Shown here: positions 9,020-18,025 of the stretch, one piece after another | Position numbering within the stretch: the first letter of the stretch is position 1 | Layout: every line of letters starts with the position of its first letter | NCBI RefSeq assembly: GCF_001908185.1 | Contig: NZ_LGHM01000064.1 | Location: 1-51,311 of the forward strand | Direction: 5' to 3' | From: Bradyrhizobium sp. AS23.2 | GTDB lineage: Bacteria; Pseudomonadota; Alphaproteobacteria; Rhizobiales; Xanthobacteraceae | DNA: 51,311 nucleotides | Program-made: the position numbers and the translations under genes | The notes under the pieces: model-generated | The model's input: only the letters and a program-made list of their open reading frames with translations | Told to the model about the DNA's origin: nothing | Databases searched by the model: none

Positions 9020-9789
9020 GCGGCGGCTCCGAGATAGGCGGCCCGCACCTGCGGATCGGCGGCGATCGCCTCCGGCAGGCCGGAGCGCAGGATGGCCCCG
9101 CGGTGTAGAACGGTGATCGAGCGGCTGATCTTCATCACGAGGCGGACATTGTGCTCGATCAGCACCACCGCCATGCTCTTGCCGAACTCGGCGATCAGGC
9201 CGGTCATGATATCGATGTCGTCGATGCCCATGCCCGACGTCGGCTCATCGAGCAGCAGAACACGCGGATCGCCGGCGAGCGCCATGGCGATCTCGAGCCG
9301 TCGCTGCTCGCCGTGCGACAGAAGCCCCGCCGGGATCGCCTGCTTGTCGGTCAGCATCAGCCGCGCCAGCAGCGTGTCGGTCCTGGCCCCGACGTCGGTG
9401 AGCGTGTCGCGCCCGCGCCACATGTTGACGACGCGCCGTGGAGAATGCGCCTGCACCGCGAGGCGCACGTTCTCGTGGACGCTTAGGCTGGCGAACAGGT
9501 TGGTGATCTGGAACGAGCGCGCGAGACCTGCATGCACACGCCGGTGCGACGGCAGCCGCGTGATGTCGCGGCCGGCGACACGCACCTCGCCCGCGGACGG
9601 TCGGATGCGGCCGGCGATGCAGTTGAACAGCGTGGTCTTGCCGGCGCCGTTCGGACCGATGAAGGCGTAGACGCCCCGGTCCTCAATGGTGAACGAGACG
9701 CCCTTTAGCGCCTGAAAGCCGTCGAACCGCTTCTCGATCCCCGAAACGGCGAGCGGCGGGCCCTGCGTGGCCGGCAGCGAATGCGTCAT
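9016..9789 (-). CDS. livG: Branched-chain-type ABC transporter ATP-binding protein LivG
   Basis: 257 residues. Walker A GPNGAGKTT, signature region LLSHGEQRRLEIAMAL, Walker B VLLLDEPTSGMG and switch histidine in VLIEHN. It includes the LivG-type insert after the Q-loop (LFASLSVHENVRLAVQAH). The start codon overlaps the end of livM (9786-9789), and its own end overlaps livF, so livM-livG-livF are coupled. Cytoplasmic face of the inner membrane. The signature serine is followed by His rather than the commoner Gly (SHGEQ), which is normal for many LivG proteins. Confidence 0.93.
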   Translation of the reverse strand: MTHSLPATQGPPLAVSGIEKRFDGFQALKGVSFTIEDRGVYAFIGPNGAGKTTLFNCIAGRIRPSAGEVRVAGRDITRLPSHRRVHAGLARSFQITNLFASLSVHENVRLAVQAHSPRRVVNMWRGRDTLTDVGARTDTLLARLMLTDKQAIPAGLLSHGEQRRLEIAMALAGDPRVLLLDEPTSGMGIDDIDIMTGLIAEFGKSMAVVLIEHNVRLVMKISRSITVLHRGAILRSGLPEAIAADPQVRAAYLGAAA

Positions 9790-10751
9790 GGCCGGGCTCC
9801 CTCGTTGGCGCGCGCCACAGCCTTGTCGAGCAGCGAGGCGAGCCCGCCGCGCAAATAGAGCGCAACAGCAACCAGCAGCGCGCCGAGAATGATCTGCCAG
9901 CGCGCCCAGATATCCGAAAGCACGTAGCTCAGGACCACCACGGCGATGCTGCCGAGCATCGATCCGAAGAGCGCATTGGTGCCGCCGAGAATCGTCATCA
10001 CGATGATACGTTCGCTCATCGCGAGATCGACATTGGCCAGCGGCACGAACTTCAGCGCCAGCGCATAGAGTCCGCCGGCGAGCCCGGTCACCGCACCGGC
10101 TGCGACGAAGGCGATCACCTTGTAGAGCCGCGTGTCGTAGCCGATCGCGACCGCGCGATCCTCGTTGTCGCGTATGGCTTCGAGCGTCGCGCCGAACGGC
10201 GAGGCGATCAGCCGGGCCATGAGATAGAATGCGACCGTGCAGATCGTCGCTACGAAGACGTAGAAAGCGAACGGCGACGCCAGCGACAGCAGTTCATGTC
10301 CGCCAAACGCGAGGTTCGGCCTTGGAATATTCATGAGCCCGTTGTCGCCGCCGGTGACGTCGGGCGCGGCGTAGCAGAGGAAGAAGAACATCTGCGACAG
10401 CGCAAGAGTCAGCATGATCAGGTAGACGCCGGTGCGCTGGGTGGCGAGCCATCCGATCGCCACTGCGAGCAGCGCGGAGACCGCAGTTGCGGCGAGAAGG
10501 CCAGCCACGATCCCAGTACCGAAGCGCAGCGACAGGATGCCGACGCAATAGGCTCCGGCGCCGAAGAAGATGGCCTGCCCAAACGACAGGAGTCCGAGAC
10601 GGCCAAGCAGCAGGTTGCAGCCGAGCGCGGCCATCGCAAAGATCAGGCATTCGGTGGCAAGCGCGTATGAGGGCAGCATCAGCGGCAACACTAGCGCGAC
10701 CAGCGCGATGGCGACGGCTAGTCCCCAGGCGGACGACTTGAAGCGCGCCAT
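9786..10751 (-). CDS. livM: Branched-chain-type ABC transporter permease LivM
   Basis: About 321 residues starting MARFKSSAWG at 10749-10751. An upstream in-frame ATG (10814) would overlap livH by about 60 bases and lacks support. Many hydrophobic segments and the conserved permease motif EAIRDNEDRAVAIGYDT, which contacts the ATPases; LGRLGLLSFGQAIFFGAGAY is the typical LivM second-helix signature. Inner-membrane protein, partner of LivH. The gene begins four bases after the livH stop. Confidence 0.92.
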   Translation of the reverse strand: MARFKSSAWGLAVAIALVALVLPLMLPSYALATECLIFAMAALGCNLLLGRLGLLSFGQAIFFGAGAYCVGILSLRFGTGIVAGLLAATAVSALLAVAIGWLATQRTGVYLIMLTLALSQMFFFLCYAAPDVTGGDNGLMNIPRPNLAFGGHELLSLASPFAFYVFVATICTVAFYLMARLIASPFGATLEAIRDNEDRAVAIGYDTRLYKVIAFVAAGAVTGLAGGLYALALKFVPLANVDLAMSERIIVMTILGGTNALFGSMLGSIAVVVLSYVLSDIWARWQIILGALLVAVALYLRGGLASLLDKAVARANEGARP

Positions 10752-10755
10752 CGTC

Positions 10756-11616
10756 TCAGGCCCGCCCGAGCAGGCCGTGCGGCCGCACGAGAATGATGAG
10801 TGCCATGGCCACATAGATCATGATGTTGGCGCCGGCGGCCCAGAAGGTCGTCATGACGCTCTGCACGACGCCGATCAGCAACCCGCCTGCCAGCGCGCCG
10901 GTGAAGCTCCCGATACCGCCAATGACGACGATGACGAAGGCGATCGATAGCGCTTCGACGCCCATGAACGGCTCGACGCCGCGGATCGGTGCGGCCAGCA
11001 CTCCCGACAGCGCTGTGAGGGCAGCGCCGACGGCGAAGGTGAGCGAGAAGATGCGGCTGATGTCGATGCCGAGGAGTTCGACAGTCTGCATCGATTCGGT
11101 TCCGGCACGCAGTACCGCGCCGTAGCGGGTACGTTCCAGCAGGAACCACAGCACCGCCGCTACCGCCGCCGTGAACACGATCACAAAGAGCCGGTATTTC
11201 GGATAGACGAAAGAGCCGAAGAAGGCCGCGCCGCGCAGGCCTGCCGGCGCAGCGACGTTCTTGCCGAGAGGGTCGAAGATCAGGATCACGGCTTCCTGGA
11301 TGACCAAGGCGAGCCCGAGCGTCGCCAGGATCTGCAAACTTGCCGGCAGGTCGTAGAGGCGCCGCACGCCGGGTTCGGCGAGCCATGCCACGACGCCGAC
11401 GGCCAGTGGCGCAAGCGCTAGCGCCAGCCAGAAATTGCCGGTGGCGCTCACCAGCGCGTAACACAGATAAGCCCCGACCAGGTAGAAGGCCCCATGCGCG
11501 ATGTTGATGAAGTGCATGATGCCAAAGATGATCGAGAGACCGATCGCGATCATGAAGTAGATCATTCCGATGCCCAGACCGTTGACGATCTGGGTCAGCA
11601 GCAGGTTAACGGACAT
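10756..11616 (-). CDS. livH: Branched-chain-type ABC transporter permease LivH
   Basis: 286 residues, nearly all hydrophobic transmembrane segments. Family marks: NGLGIGMIYFMIAIGLSIIF near the N-terminus, INIAHGAFYLVGAY, and the cytoplasmic coupling loop RAGTESMQTVELLGIDISRI. Inner-membrane pore subunit with LivM. It lies 52 bases after the binding-protein gene and directly before livM, in the classical order binding protein, livH, livM, livG, livF. Confidence 0.92.
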   Translation of the reverse strand: MSVNLLLTQIVNGLGIGMIYFMIAIGLSIIFGIMHFINIAHGAFYLVGAYLCYALVSATGNFWLALALAPLAVGVVAWLAEPGVRRLYDLPASLQILATLGLALVIQEAVILIFDPLGKNVAAPAGLRGAAFFGSFVYPKYRLFVIVFTAAVAAVLWFLLERTRYGAVLRAGTESMQTVELLGIDISRIFSLTFAVGAALTALSGVLAAPIRGVEPFMGVEALSIAFVIVVIGGIGSFTGALAGGLLIGVVQSVMTTFWAAGANIMIYVAMALIILVRPHGLLGRA

Positions 11617-11668
11617 GTCGGGCGCTCTCCGGTCCGGACGTGGACGATAGGGCTCAGGTCATCGAGGC

Positions 11669-12865
11669 TCAGGTCATCTTGCAATCGGAGTGCTGCGCGT
11701 CCGGGAAGGACTTTCCGAAGCTTATGATGTCGACGTAGTCGTCCTTGTCCTTCTTCTTGGTGGGCGCTTTGCCGCGCAAGAGGTAGTAATTCTTGATGCA
11801 CTGGTGGTCGAACGCGCGCAGTTCCTCGTCTCCGGTCGGCCCCTCGTACTTCCGGCCCTCCAGCGCCTTGATCACCTGTGCGGGATCGGTGCTGCCGGCG
11901 GCCTTGATGCCCTCCATCAGCAGCATGGCGGTGACGTAGCCGTTCACCATCGCGTAGGATGGCGTGACGTTGAGGTTTTTGCGGAACAGCTCCACCACGC
12001 GGCGGTTGCCGGGGCTGTCGATCGCCGCGTCGTACTGCGCGCCGACATAGACGTCCTCCAGCACATCGCTGCCGATCTCCGCGTACTGCTCCGTGCCCGC
12101 ACTCCAGGCCAGCAGGATCTTCATCTTCTGCTTGAGCCCGAAATCCGCGGCCTGGCGCAGCGTGTTGGTGCTCTGCGGACCGAAATTCAGGATCGCCAGC
12201 ACATCGGCCTGCGCTGCTGCGGCGTTGGTGAGATAGCCGGAGAACTCGGTCTCGGTCATCGAGTGATAGCTGTTGCCGACATGCTCGATGTTGCGTTCCT
12301 TGAAGATGTTCTGCGCCTCGCGCAGCATCGCTTCGCCGAACACGTATTTCGGCGTGATCGTGTACCAGCGCTTCGTCTCGGGGTGCTTGTCGATCAGCGG
12401 CACGATTGTCTGCCGCATCGCGCCATAGCTTGGCACCGGCCAGCGGAACGTGCTGCGCCGGCAGGCCGAGCCCGTGATCTCGTCGGCGCCGACGCTGGAG
12501 ACATACACGCCGCCGCCATTGCTGACCTCCGCCGACATCGGCAGTCCCACGTTCGAGAGCACCGCACCGGAGAAGAAGCGGACGCCCTGCTGCAACGCCA
12601 CGATCAGCTTCGGAATGGCGCGGCCGGGATTTCCCTCATCGTCGATCATGGTGAGCGAGACATCGAGGCCGTAATCCTTGGCGAGCGCGGAGACGGCAAG
12701 CCTGGTGCCTGCTTCCGCTGGTTGGCCGGCCGATGCGAACGGGCCGGAGAGTGAAAGCGCGGTGCACAGCCGAACCTGCTCCGCCGCAAGCCCGCGCGTG
12801 ACAACGGCGGGTGAAGCGATCGCCGCTGTCAAGGTCGTTCCCAGAAAAGTCCGCCGTGTAATCAT
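11669..12865 (-). CDS. LivK-type substrate-binding protein with twin-arginine signal
   Basis: 398 residues from the ATG at 12863-12865, which has GGAGGAAAC upstream; a longer in-frame start at 12907 has none. The N-terminus MITRRTFLGTTLTAAIASPAVV has the twin-arginine pattern R-R-x-F-L followed by a hydrophobic stretch and an Ala-rich cleavage region, so Tat export is likely. The mature part is a type-1 periplasmic binding fold (LCTALSLSGPFASAGQ, MIDDEGNPGRAIP, AAQADVLAILNFGPQSTNTLRQ). It is divergent in sequence from the three other LivK-type proteins in the window (3875, 18026, 25791), which resemble one another. It is the cognate receptor of LivHMGF by position. Ligand unknown; amides are favoured by the operon's amidases. 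Confidence 0.9.
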   Translation of the reverse strand: MITRRTFLGTTLTAAIASPAVVTRGLAAEQVRLCTALSLSGPFASAGQPAEAGTRLAVSALAKDYGLDVSLTMIDDEGNPGRAIPKLIVALQQGVRFFSGAVLSNVGLPMSAEVSNGGGVYVSSVGADEITGSACRRSTFRWPVPSYGAMRQTIVPLIDKHPETKRWYTITPKYVFGEAMLREAQNIFKERNIEHVGNSYHSMTETEFSGYLTNAAAAQADVLAILNFGPQSTNTLRQAADFGLKQKMKILLAWSAGTEQYAEIGSDVLEDVYVGAQYDAAIDSPGNRRVVELFRKNLNVTPSYAMVNGYVTAMLLMEGIKAAGSTDPAQVIKALEGRKYEGPTGDEELRAFDHQCIKNYYLLRGKAPTKKKDKDDYVDIISFGKSFPDAQHSDCKMT

Positions 12866-12907
12866 TTTTCGTTTCCTCCAACGCAACATGCAGCTTGGCG
12901 CTGCCAC

Positions 12908-13702
12908 TTAATCGAGCCGCAGCGGCTCCGTAAAAACAGGCTGATCCGTCCGCCGGTCAGCCGGCGGAACGACGATGGCTTCGGCGCTGAGCACGTGCTC
13001 GAGCATGACGCGCCTGGCGCGCGCCGCGTTGCCCGAGCGGAACGCGCTCAAGAGGCGCTTGTGGAAGTCGATATTCTCGACCGTGAACGCGGCGGAGAAC
13101 TCCTGCACGCCCAGCTTGCCGATCAGGTGGCGGATCGCTTCGTTGACGAAGCGACAGACCAGCCCAAGCAGCGGATTGGGGCAGGCATCGATCAGGATGT
13201 CGTGGAAATCCATCTCCGCGTGGCGATGGTGTTCCCAGTCGGCGGTGCCGTCTGGATGATGCTCCTGGACCGCAATTGCCTTTTCAAGCGCTGCGAAGTG
13301 CGCGGACGTCAGATGCCCGATCACGCTGAACGCGAGCTCCGGCTCGGTCAGGCGCCGGATCTGATAGATCTGCGCGGTGCTGGTTGGTTGAAAATAGAAG
13401 TAGTTGCTGAGCAGTCCGACGATCCGGTTGATCGAGACCGGCGCGACGCGGGCTCCGCCTCCGGGACCGGTCGTGTTCTGAACCAGGCCCTGCACTTCCA
13501 GCGATTTGAGCGCCTCGCGGATGGTGGAGCGGCTGCAGCCGAACATCTCGATCAGTTTGGATTCCTGCGGCAGCCGGTCGTCGGGCTGCAAGCCGGCTTG
13601 GAAGATATGGCTGCGGATCAGATCGGCGACGACGTCGGAGCGCTTGCGCTTGATCGACGCGCGGCGCGATGGATCGAGAGTGCTAATGCCCGGTTTATCC
13701 AT
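12908..13702 (-). CDS. GntR-family regulator, FCD (FadR) subfamily
   Basis: 264 residues. N-terminal winged helix at about 22-90 with LPQESKLIEMFGCSRSTIREALKSLEVQGLV, then an all-helical FCD ligand domain (RRLTEPELA, MDFHDILIDA, HKRLLSAF). FCD domains usually bind small organic acids through a metal site; the D...H...H pattern expected is plausible in FHDILIDACPN and FHKRLLSAF. It heads the transporter-amidase operon, 42 bases upstream of the binding-protein gene, and probably controls it and itself. A possible operator lies right at its start codon (13703-13716). Confidence 0.88.
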   Translation of the reverse strand: MDKPGISTLDPSRRASIKRKRSDVVADLIRSHIFQAGLQPDDRLPQESKLIEMFGCSRSTIREALKSLEVQGLVQNTTGPGGGARVAPVSINRIVGLLSNYFYFQPTSTAQIYQIRRLTEPELAFSVIGHLTSAHFAALEKAIAVQEHHPDGTADWEHHRHAEMDFHDILIDACPNPLLGLVCRFVNEAIRHLIGKLGVQEFSAAFTVENIDFHKRLLSAFRSGNAARARRVMLEHVLSAEAIVVPPADRRTDQPVFTEPLRLD

Positions 13703-13716
13703 TTTATCATCATAAA
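13703..13716. promoter_or_regulatory. Candidate operator, TTTAT-N4-ATAAA
   Basis: The inverted repeat TTTAT-CATC-ATAAA touches the start codon of the GntR gene (minus strand). Position suggests autoregulation, but the repeat is short, AT-rich, and found only here, so chance is possible. Confidence 0.3.
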
Positions 13717-13973
13717 TTTGTTCAGCTGAAATTCAAGGGTCTTGCCGGTTGTGCCGGGCGGGAGGTGGTGAATCGGCAAAAAGTCGAACTTTGGCAAAGG
13801 GGTGTACGTGGAACGTATAGGCTACAGACGGGCGGGCTTTCCCTGGCGCGTGGTACGGATCAAGTCGGGCCGTCCTAGCCGGCACTCTGTCGAACAGGCG
13901 AAACCACCCGTCGCCGCCTCTCGCGGCCGCTATGGTGTCGGGCCCGGTGTCGAAACCAGTGCGACGGCGCGGC

Positions 13974-14608
13974 CTATCCGCGGCGGATGGCGTTCAAGAG
14001 CTTGCGCGCGATACTCGCTGGCGTCTCCCCACCGGGGCGGTACCAGGTGATCGCCCAATTCATCGATCCAAGCAGCCCGAGCCTGAAGATGCGTTGATCG
14101 ATTCCTGCCAGCAGCGGCAGCTCGGCAATCAGGCTCTCGAACACGGCTTCGTATCTGTCGCGCAGCGTCACGACCTGCTCGGGAAGACTGTTGACGGACA
14201 GGTGTGGGACCAGCACGGCGCGCAAAGCGGTTCTTGTCCAGCAAGCCCTGCATATGCGCGATGCACGCCGCTTCCAGGCGGGACCATGGATCGACACGGC
14301 TCGTCACGGCCGCTTTCACCGCGTCCAGGGATTGCGACACCGCAAACGAGTAGACCGCGACGAACAAGTCCTCCTTGGAAGGAAAATGATGATACAGCGA
14401 GCCCGGCAGGATACCGACGACCGCCGCGATGTCGCATCGACGTATTCTCGTAACCCTTGCTGCCGAACAGCCGCGCAGCCTCGTTGATCAGGACCTGTCG
14501 ACGGTCGTTCGGGAGTTCCTGCCGCTTGCCGGGAGCTCGCGACCGCGGTGTTGTCTTCGGGCGTCGAGCTTGAGGTGCGGGGCAGGCGCTTCGGCTTTTC
14601 GCGATCAT
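13974..14608 (-). pseudogene. TetR-family regulator, inactivated by two frameshifts
   Basis: Three overlapping minus-strand frames rebuild one TetR protein. From the ATG at 14606-14608 the first frame reads a basic N-terminus and LINEAARLFGSKGYENTSMR. Near 14432 the frame shifts (consistent with loss of two bases from ATGCGCGACATC) into ILPGSLYHHFPSKEDLFVAVY, the rest of the helix-turn-helix. Near 14220-14230 it shifts again into AVLVPHLSVNSLPEQVVTL and the ligand domain, ending at a TAG at 13974. Two independent shifts make a sequencing error unlikely. It lies 140 bases from the end of the LysR gene; no partner is obvious. The DNA at 13717-13973 shows no gene. Confidence 0.75.
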
Positions 14609-14748
14609 CTGTTCTCGTTCGGGGTTGGCTCGCGTCCTATCGGACGAACCCGGGTGCCGTCGAGAACGATACCGCAGCGACAAAACAATCAGTTGCTTGG
14701 TTGTTGACTCCAGCGAAACCTGCCGGGTCGATCGGTGGATGGCGAGGT

Positions 14749-15672
14749 CTATGGTTTCTCGGCTGTCTGGGCTTCGCGCCGCGAGTGCATTTCCAAAGCG
14801 TCCAAGAAGCAACGGACCTTGGAAGGCACAAACTGTCGGGCCGGAAGCAAGGCATGGACAGTGAGCGGCTCGCAAGCGTGATCCGAAAGCAACCGGCACA
14901 GCGAGCCATTTTTGACGGCACCTTGAGTGTAACTCGCCGTTACCCGCAATACGCCATGGCCGGCGAGAGCCGCTTGCAGCCTGATGTTGGCATTGGAGCT
15001 GGTGAGCCTTGGGCTATCAAGCTCAATATGCTCAGTCTCACCGTGAGGAGTGGTCAGAGCCCACGGAGTATCGCTCGGACCGGTTATGAGAGGCAATCTC
15101 CGAAGCTCTTCTATTGTCCTCGGTTCTCCGTGCTCCTGAAGTAACGAAGGAGCGGCAAACAGGCCCCGCTCCAACGAATAGACCTTCTTTATGACGATTC
15201 CAGCGGAGGTGAGCGGCGCTTCCACCATTGCAAGGACAATGTCGTAGTTTTCGGCGACCGGATGAACCAGGTCGTGTTCAACGTCGATCCGAATGCGCAG
15301 ATCGGGGTATCTGCTCATCAGTTCACAGGCGACAGGTCCCGCATGATGCGCCCCGAATTCGTATGGTGATTTGATCCTCAGCGTGCCGGCGATGACGCCG
15401 CTAAGGGAGAGCGCTTGATCTCGCGTTTCATGGAGTGCAAGGAACAGCGGACGAGCCCGTTGATAGATAGTGTTGCCGGCGTCCGTGAGACGCACGTGCC
15501 GTGTCGTACGCTCAATCAGCCGGACACCAAGACTCCCTTCCAGACGCTGCACTGCAGCACTGAGGCTCGACTTTGGGTGATCCAGCGCGCGCGCCGCTGC
15601 GCTGAAGCCGCCACGGTCAACCACCTCGCAGAACAGTTCCCAGTCGCGCCAGTCCATGTTGCGATTGTCCAT
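14749..15672 (-). CDS. LysR-family transcriptional regulator
   Basis: 307 residues, normal for LysR. N-terminal helix-turn-helix WELFCEVVDRGGFSAAARALDHPKSSLSAAVQRLE, then a periplasmic-binding-like effector domain. It resembles the CrgA/PA2220-like group (GVRLIERTTRHVRLTDAG). It is transcribed away from the Rieske oxygenase gene at 15784, with 111 bases between, the classical LysR arrangement; I infer that it activates the oxygenase-reductase pair in response to an aromatic acid. A second in-frame ATG at 15655-15657 is an alternative start. Confidence 0.88.
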   Translation of the reverse strand: MDNRNMDWRDWELFCEVVDRGGFSAAARALDHPKSSLSAAVQRLEGSLGVRLIERTTRHVRLTDAGNTIYQRARPLFLALHETRDQALSLSGVIAGTLRIKSPYEFGAHHAGPVACELMSRYPDLRIRIDVEHDLVHPVAENYDIVLAMVEAPLTSAGIVIKKVYSLERGLFAAPSLLQEHGEPRTIEELRRLPLITGPSDTPWALTTPHGETEHIELDSPRLTSSNANIRLQAALAGHGVLRVTASYTQGAVKNGSLCRLLSDHACEPLTVHALLPARQFVPSKVRCFLDALEMHSRREAQTAEKP

Positions 15673-15674
15673 TT

Positions 15675-15691
15675 GGACGGACGGTCTGTCC
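15675..15691. promoter_or_regulatory. Imperfect palindrome in the lysR/oxygenase intergenic region
   Basis: GGACGGAC-G-GTCTGTCC is a 17-base near-perfect inverted repeat (one mismatched pair) directly upstream of the LysR start. Its place in the divergent promoter makes it a candidate LysR binding site, though it does not show the textbook T-N11-A spacing. Confidence 0.35.
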
Positions 15692-15719
15692 AGAGAAACC
15701 GTGTTCTTCGGGCCTGCCG

Positions 15720-15745
15720 TATGACCTACAAGTATGACCTACAAG
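15720..15745. repeat. Tandem 13-bp direct repeat upstream of the Rieske oxygenase
   Basis: TATGACCTACAAG occurs twice without a gap at 15720-15732 and 15733-15745, about 40 bases before the oxygenase start. It could come from replication slippage or be a doubled regulator or promoter element; it lies where a -10 region or activator site would be expected. Confidence 0.7.
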
Positions 15746-15783
15746 ATGCGAATAAGATGCACTTGCTGATTAGGGAGAGGCGC

Positions 15784-16848
15784 ATGAGCCATGACGAAGT
15801 CTTTCTGAGGAATTCCTGGTACGTAGCGGCATGGGCTCACGAGCTGATCGACGGAAAGATGGTGGCCCGCACGATCCTCGAGCAGCCTATCGTGATCTAT
15901 CGGGGCGAAAGCGGAAAGGTAGTAGCGCTTGACGACCGATGTTGCCACCGGGCCGCCCCTTTGTCGATGGGCCGCATCGAAGGCGACGACCTCCGTTGCA
16001 TGTATCACGGCATGAAGTTTGAGCCTTCCGGAAAGTGTATTCAAATTCCGGGCCAGGAAATGATTCCGCCGAAGCTGGGTGTTAGGAGCTATCCCGCCGT
16101 GGAGCGCTATGGCCTCGTTTTCATCTGGACCGGCGATATCGAGAAAGCCGACCCGGCGCTGATCGTAGATTACCCGCCGTTGGCCGACGCAAAGTGGCGC
16201 GGCCTGCCGGGATACATGCATTATAAGGCAAACTGGCTGCTGATCGTCGACAATCTGAGCGACTTCGCTCATCTGGCGTTCGTCCATACGAACACGCTGG
16301 GTGGATCGGAGGAGTACGCCTACACAACCAAGCCGGTAGCGGTTGAGCGCCTAGACGACGGCTTCCGCGTTGAGCGGTGGCATATGAACGCCGAGCCACC
16401 CCCTTACCACAAAAAGGTAATCCGGAACAAAACGGACCATGTGGATCGCCGCAACATCGGGCGGATGCTGGTCCCGGGTATTTTCCTGCTGGATACGATG
16501 TTTGCGCCGGCAGGCAAGGGGGCCGAAAAGGGCGTAGCGGTGGAAGGCACGAGGCAGTACCGGAACGCGCAGTTCATGACTCCCGAGACGCGCAGCTCCA
16601 CGCACTTCTTCTGGAACTATCTGCACGATTTCGACATCGATGATCCGAACATCACGCTGTCTTTGCGGCACAGCCTCGAAGAAGGGTTCATGGAAGACAA
16701 AGCCATTATTGAAGCCCAGCAGAAGGTTTTCGACGCTGACCCGAACTATGAGCTGCTGGCTATCCGCGCGGATGCACCGCTCTCGCACTTCAGGTGGGCT
16801 CTCAAGGGCCGAATGGAAGCGGAGCGAAACGCGCGTGCTGCCGCCTGA
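15784..16848 (+). CDS. Rieske non-haem iron oxygenase, VanA-type
   Basis: 354 residues from the ATG at 15784, preceded by GGGAGAGG. The Rieske cluster ligands are C53-x-H55 and C72-x2-H75, spaced as in the family. The mononuclear iron site reads N157-x2-D160-x2-H163-x4-H168 (DNLSDFAHLAFVH). Length and layout match vanillate O-demethylase oxygenase subunit (VanA) and related single-component-reductase systems that demethylate methoxy-aromatics or hydroxylate aromatic acids. The next gene encodes a VanB-type reductase, which would supply electrons. Cytoplasmic, multimeric. The exact substrate (vanillate, veratrate, phthalate-like) cannot be read, so no gene symbol is given. Confidence 0.9.
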   Translation: MSHDEVFLRNSWYVAAWAHELIDGKMVARTILEQPIVIYRGESGKVVALDDRCCHRAAPLSMGRIEGDDLRCMYHGMKFEPSGKCIQIPGQEMIPPKLGVRSYPAVERYGLVFIWTGDIEKADPALIVDYPPLADAKWRGLPGYMHYKANWLLIVDNLSDFAHLAFVHTNTLGGSEEYAYTTKPVAVERLDDGFRVERWHMNAEPPPYHKKVIRNKTDHVDRRNIGRMLVPGIFLLDTMFAPAGKGAEKGVAVEGTRQYRNAQFMTPETRSSTHFFWNYLHDFDIDDPNITLSLRHSLEEGFMEDKAIIEAQQKVFDADPNYELLAIRADAPLSHFRWALKGRMEAERNARAAA

Positions 16849-16925
16849 GGGCCGGCAACGCCGGTAGAAAGAGCCGTCCGGCCGCCCTCTTGAGTGGGGG
16901 CGGGTTGGCGTTTCGTTATTTCACG

Positions 16926-17891
16926 ATGTTTACGAGGGAGGGCTGCTTGGAAGAGCTCAAGCTTCGCGTCGCCAAGCTTTCGCCTGCAGCCGAGGGTGTG
17001 GTCGTGCTGGACCTGCGTGGCGAAGCCAATCAGGTGTTACCTTCCTTTCAACCGGGGGCGCACATCGAATTGCGGCTGCCGATTGGCGTTCCGCGATGCT
17101 ATTCCCTGTGCGGCGAGCCCACCGACGGGGATCGCTATCATGTAGCGGTGGCTCTGGCCGAGCAGAGCCGCGGCGGGTCCTCCTATATTCATCGGACGTT
17201 GGCCGCTGGCGATACTCTGCTCACGAGTCCACCCCGAAACAATTTTCCGCTCGTTGAGGAAGCAGCGTCATACCAATTCATTGCCGGCGGGATCGGAATA
17301 ACGCCGATTATAACCATGGTGCGCTGGTGCGAGCAGCGAGGACGTGCATGGCGCTTGCTCTATCTTCTACGCAGTCGACGAAATGCAGCTTTCCTTTCCG
17401 AAATCGAGACCTTCGGTGACAAGGTCAACCTGCACTTCGACGATGAAGCCGGTCACTTGTTTGATGTCGAAAGCTTCCTGAGAGGAGTGAGATCCGACAC
17501 CCACATCTATTGTTGTGGTCCCTCGGCATTGATGGAGGCCGTTGAAAAGTCGACAGCGGACCGGCTGCCCGGCCATGTCCACTTCGAGTGGTTTACGCAG
17601 AGGGATATCGCCGGCGCCAGGAACGAGAGCTTCACCGTCGTCCTCGCAAGGAGCGGCCGCGAAATCACAGTAGCGCCGAACCAATCCATCCTCGAGGCCT
17701 TGGAGGCGGAGGGAATAAACGTATCTTTTTCCTGCCGGGAGGGGCTTTGTGCGACATGCGAGACCGCAGTGCTCGCCGGAACGCCGGAACATCGCGACCA
17801 AATTCTCACACCTGCCGAGAGGGACGCCGGCAAGACGATGATGATCTGTGTTTCGCGTGCGGCGTCCGACTCGATCACATTGGACTTGTAG
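16926..17891 (+). CDS. VanB-type oxidoreductase (FMN / NAD / [2Fe-2S])
   Basis: About 321 residues. Order of domains: FMN-binding barrel (R57-x-Y-S), NAD(P)-binding domain with GGIGITP at 121-127, and C-terminal plant-type ferredoxin with C270-x4-C275-x2-C278-x29-C308. This is the phthalate-dioxygenase-reductase / VanB layout and pairs with the oxygenase upstream. Start: ATG at 16926 is used here, but a TTG at 16947 has a better ribosome site (GGGAGG five bases before), so translation may begin there. It follows the oxygenase after 77 bases and is probably co-transcribed. Confidence 0.9.
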   Translation: MFTREGCLEELKLRVAKLSPAAEGVVVLDLRGEANQVLPSFQPGAHIELRLPIGVPRCYSLCGEPTDGDRYHVAVALAEQSRGGSSYIHRTLAAGDTLLTSPPRNNFPLVEEAASYQFIAGGIGITPIITMVRWCEQRGRAWRLLYLLRSRRNAAFLSEIETFGDKVNLHFDDEAGHLFDVESFLRGVRSDTHIYCCGPSALMEAVEKSTADRLPGHVHFEWFTQRDIAGARNESFTVVLARSGREITVAPNQSILEALEAEGINVSFSCREGLCATCETAVLAGTPEHRDQILTPAERDAGKTMMICVSRAASDSITLDL

Positions 17892-18025
17892 GGCTCCGGC
17901 AAGTTCAAACCAGCTTCGCTTCACTGCCCGGTTCGGACGTCCACTATTTAAAATCGAGCGGCGCTGATGGGCGGGCGAACGACGAGTGGACTGGATGTAT
18001 TTAAGTAGAAAAGGGGGGGACTGCG

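Noticed and set aside
13802..14050. Possible 82-codon gene
   Set aside because: Arginine-rich, no motif, overlaps the TetR relic and lacks a ribosome site.
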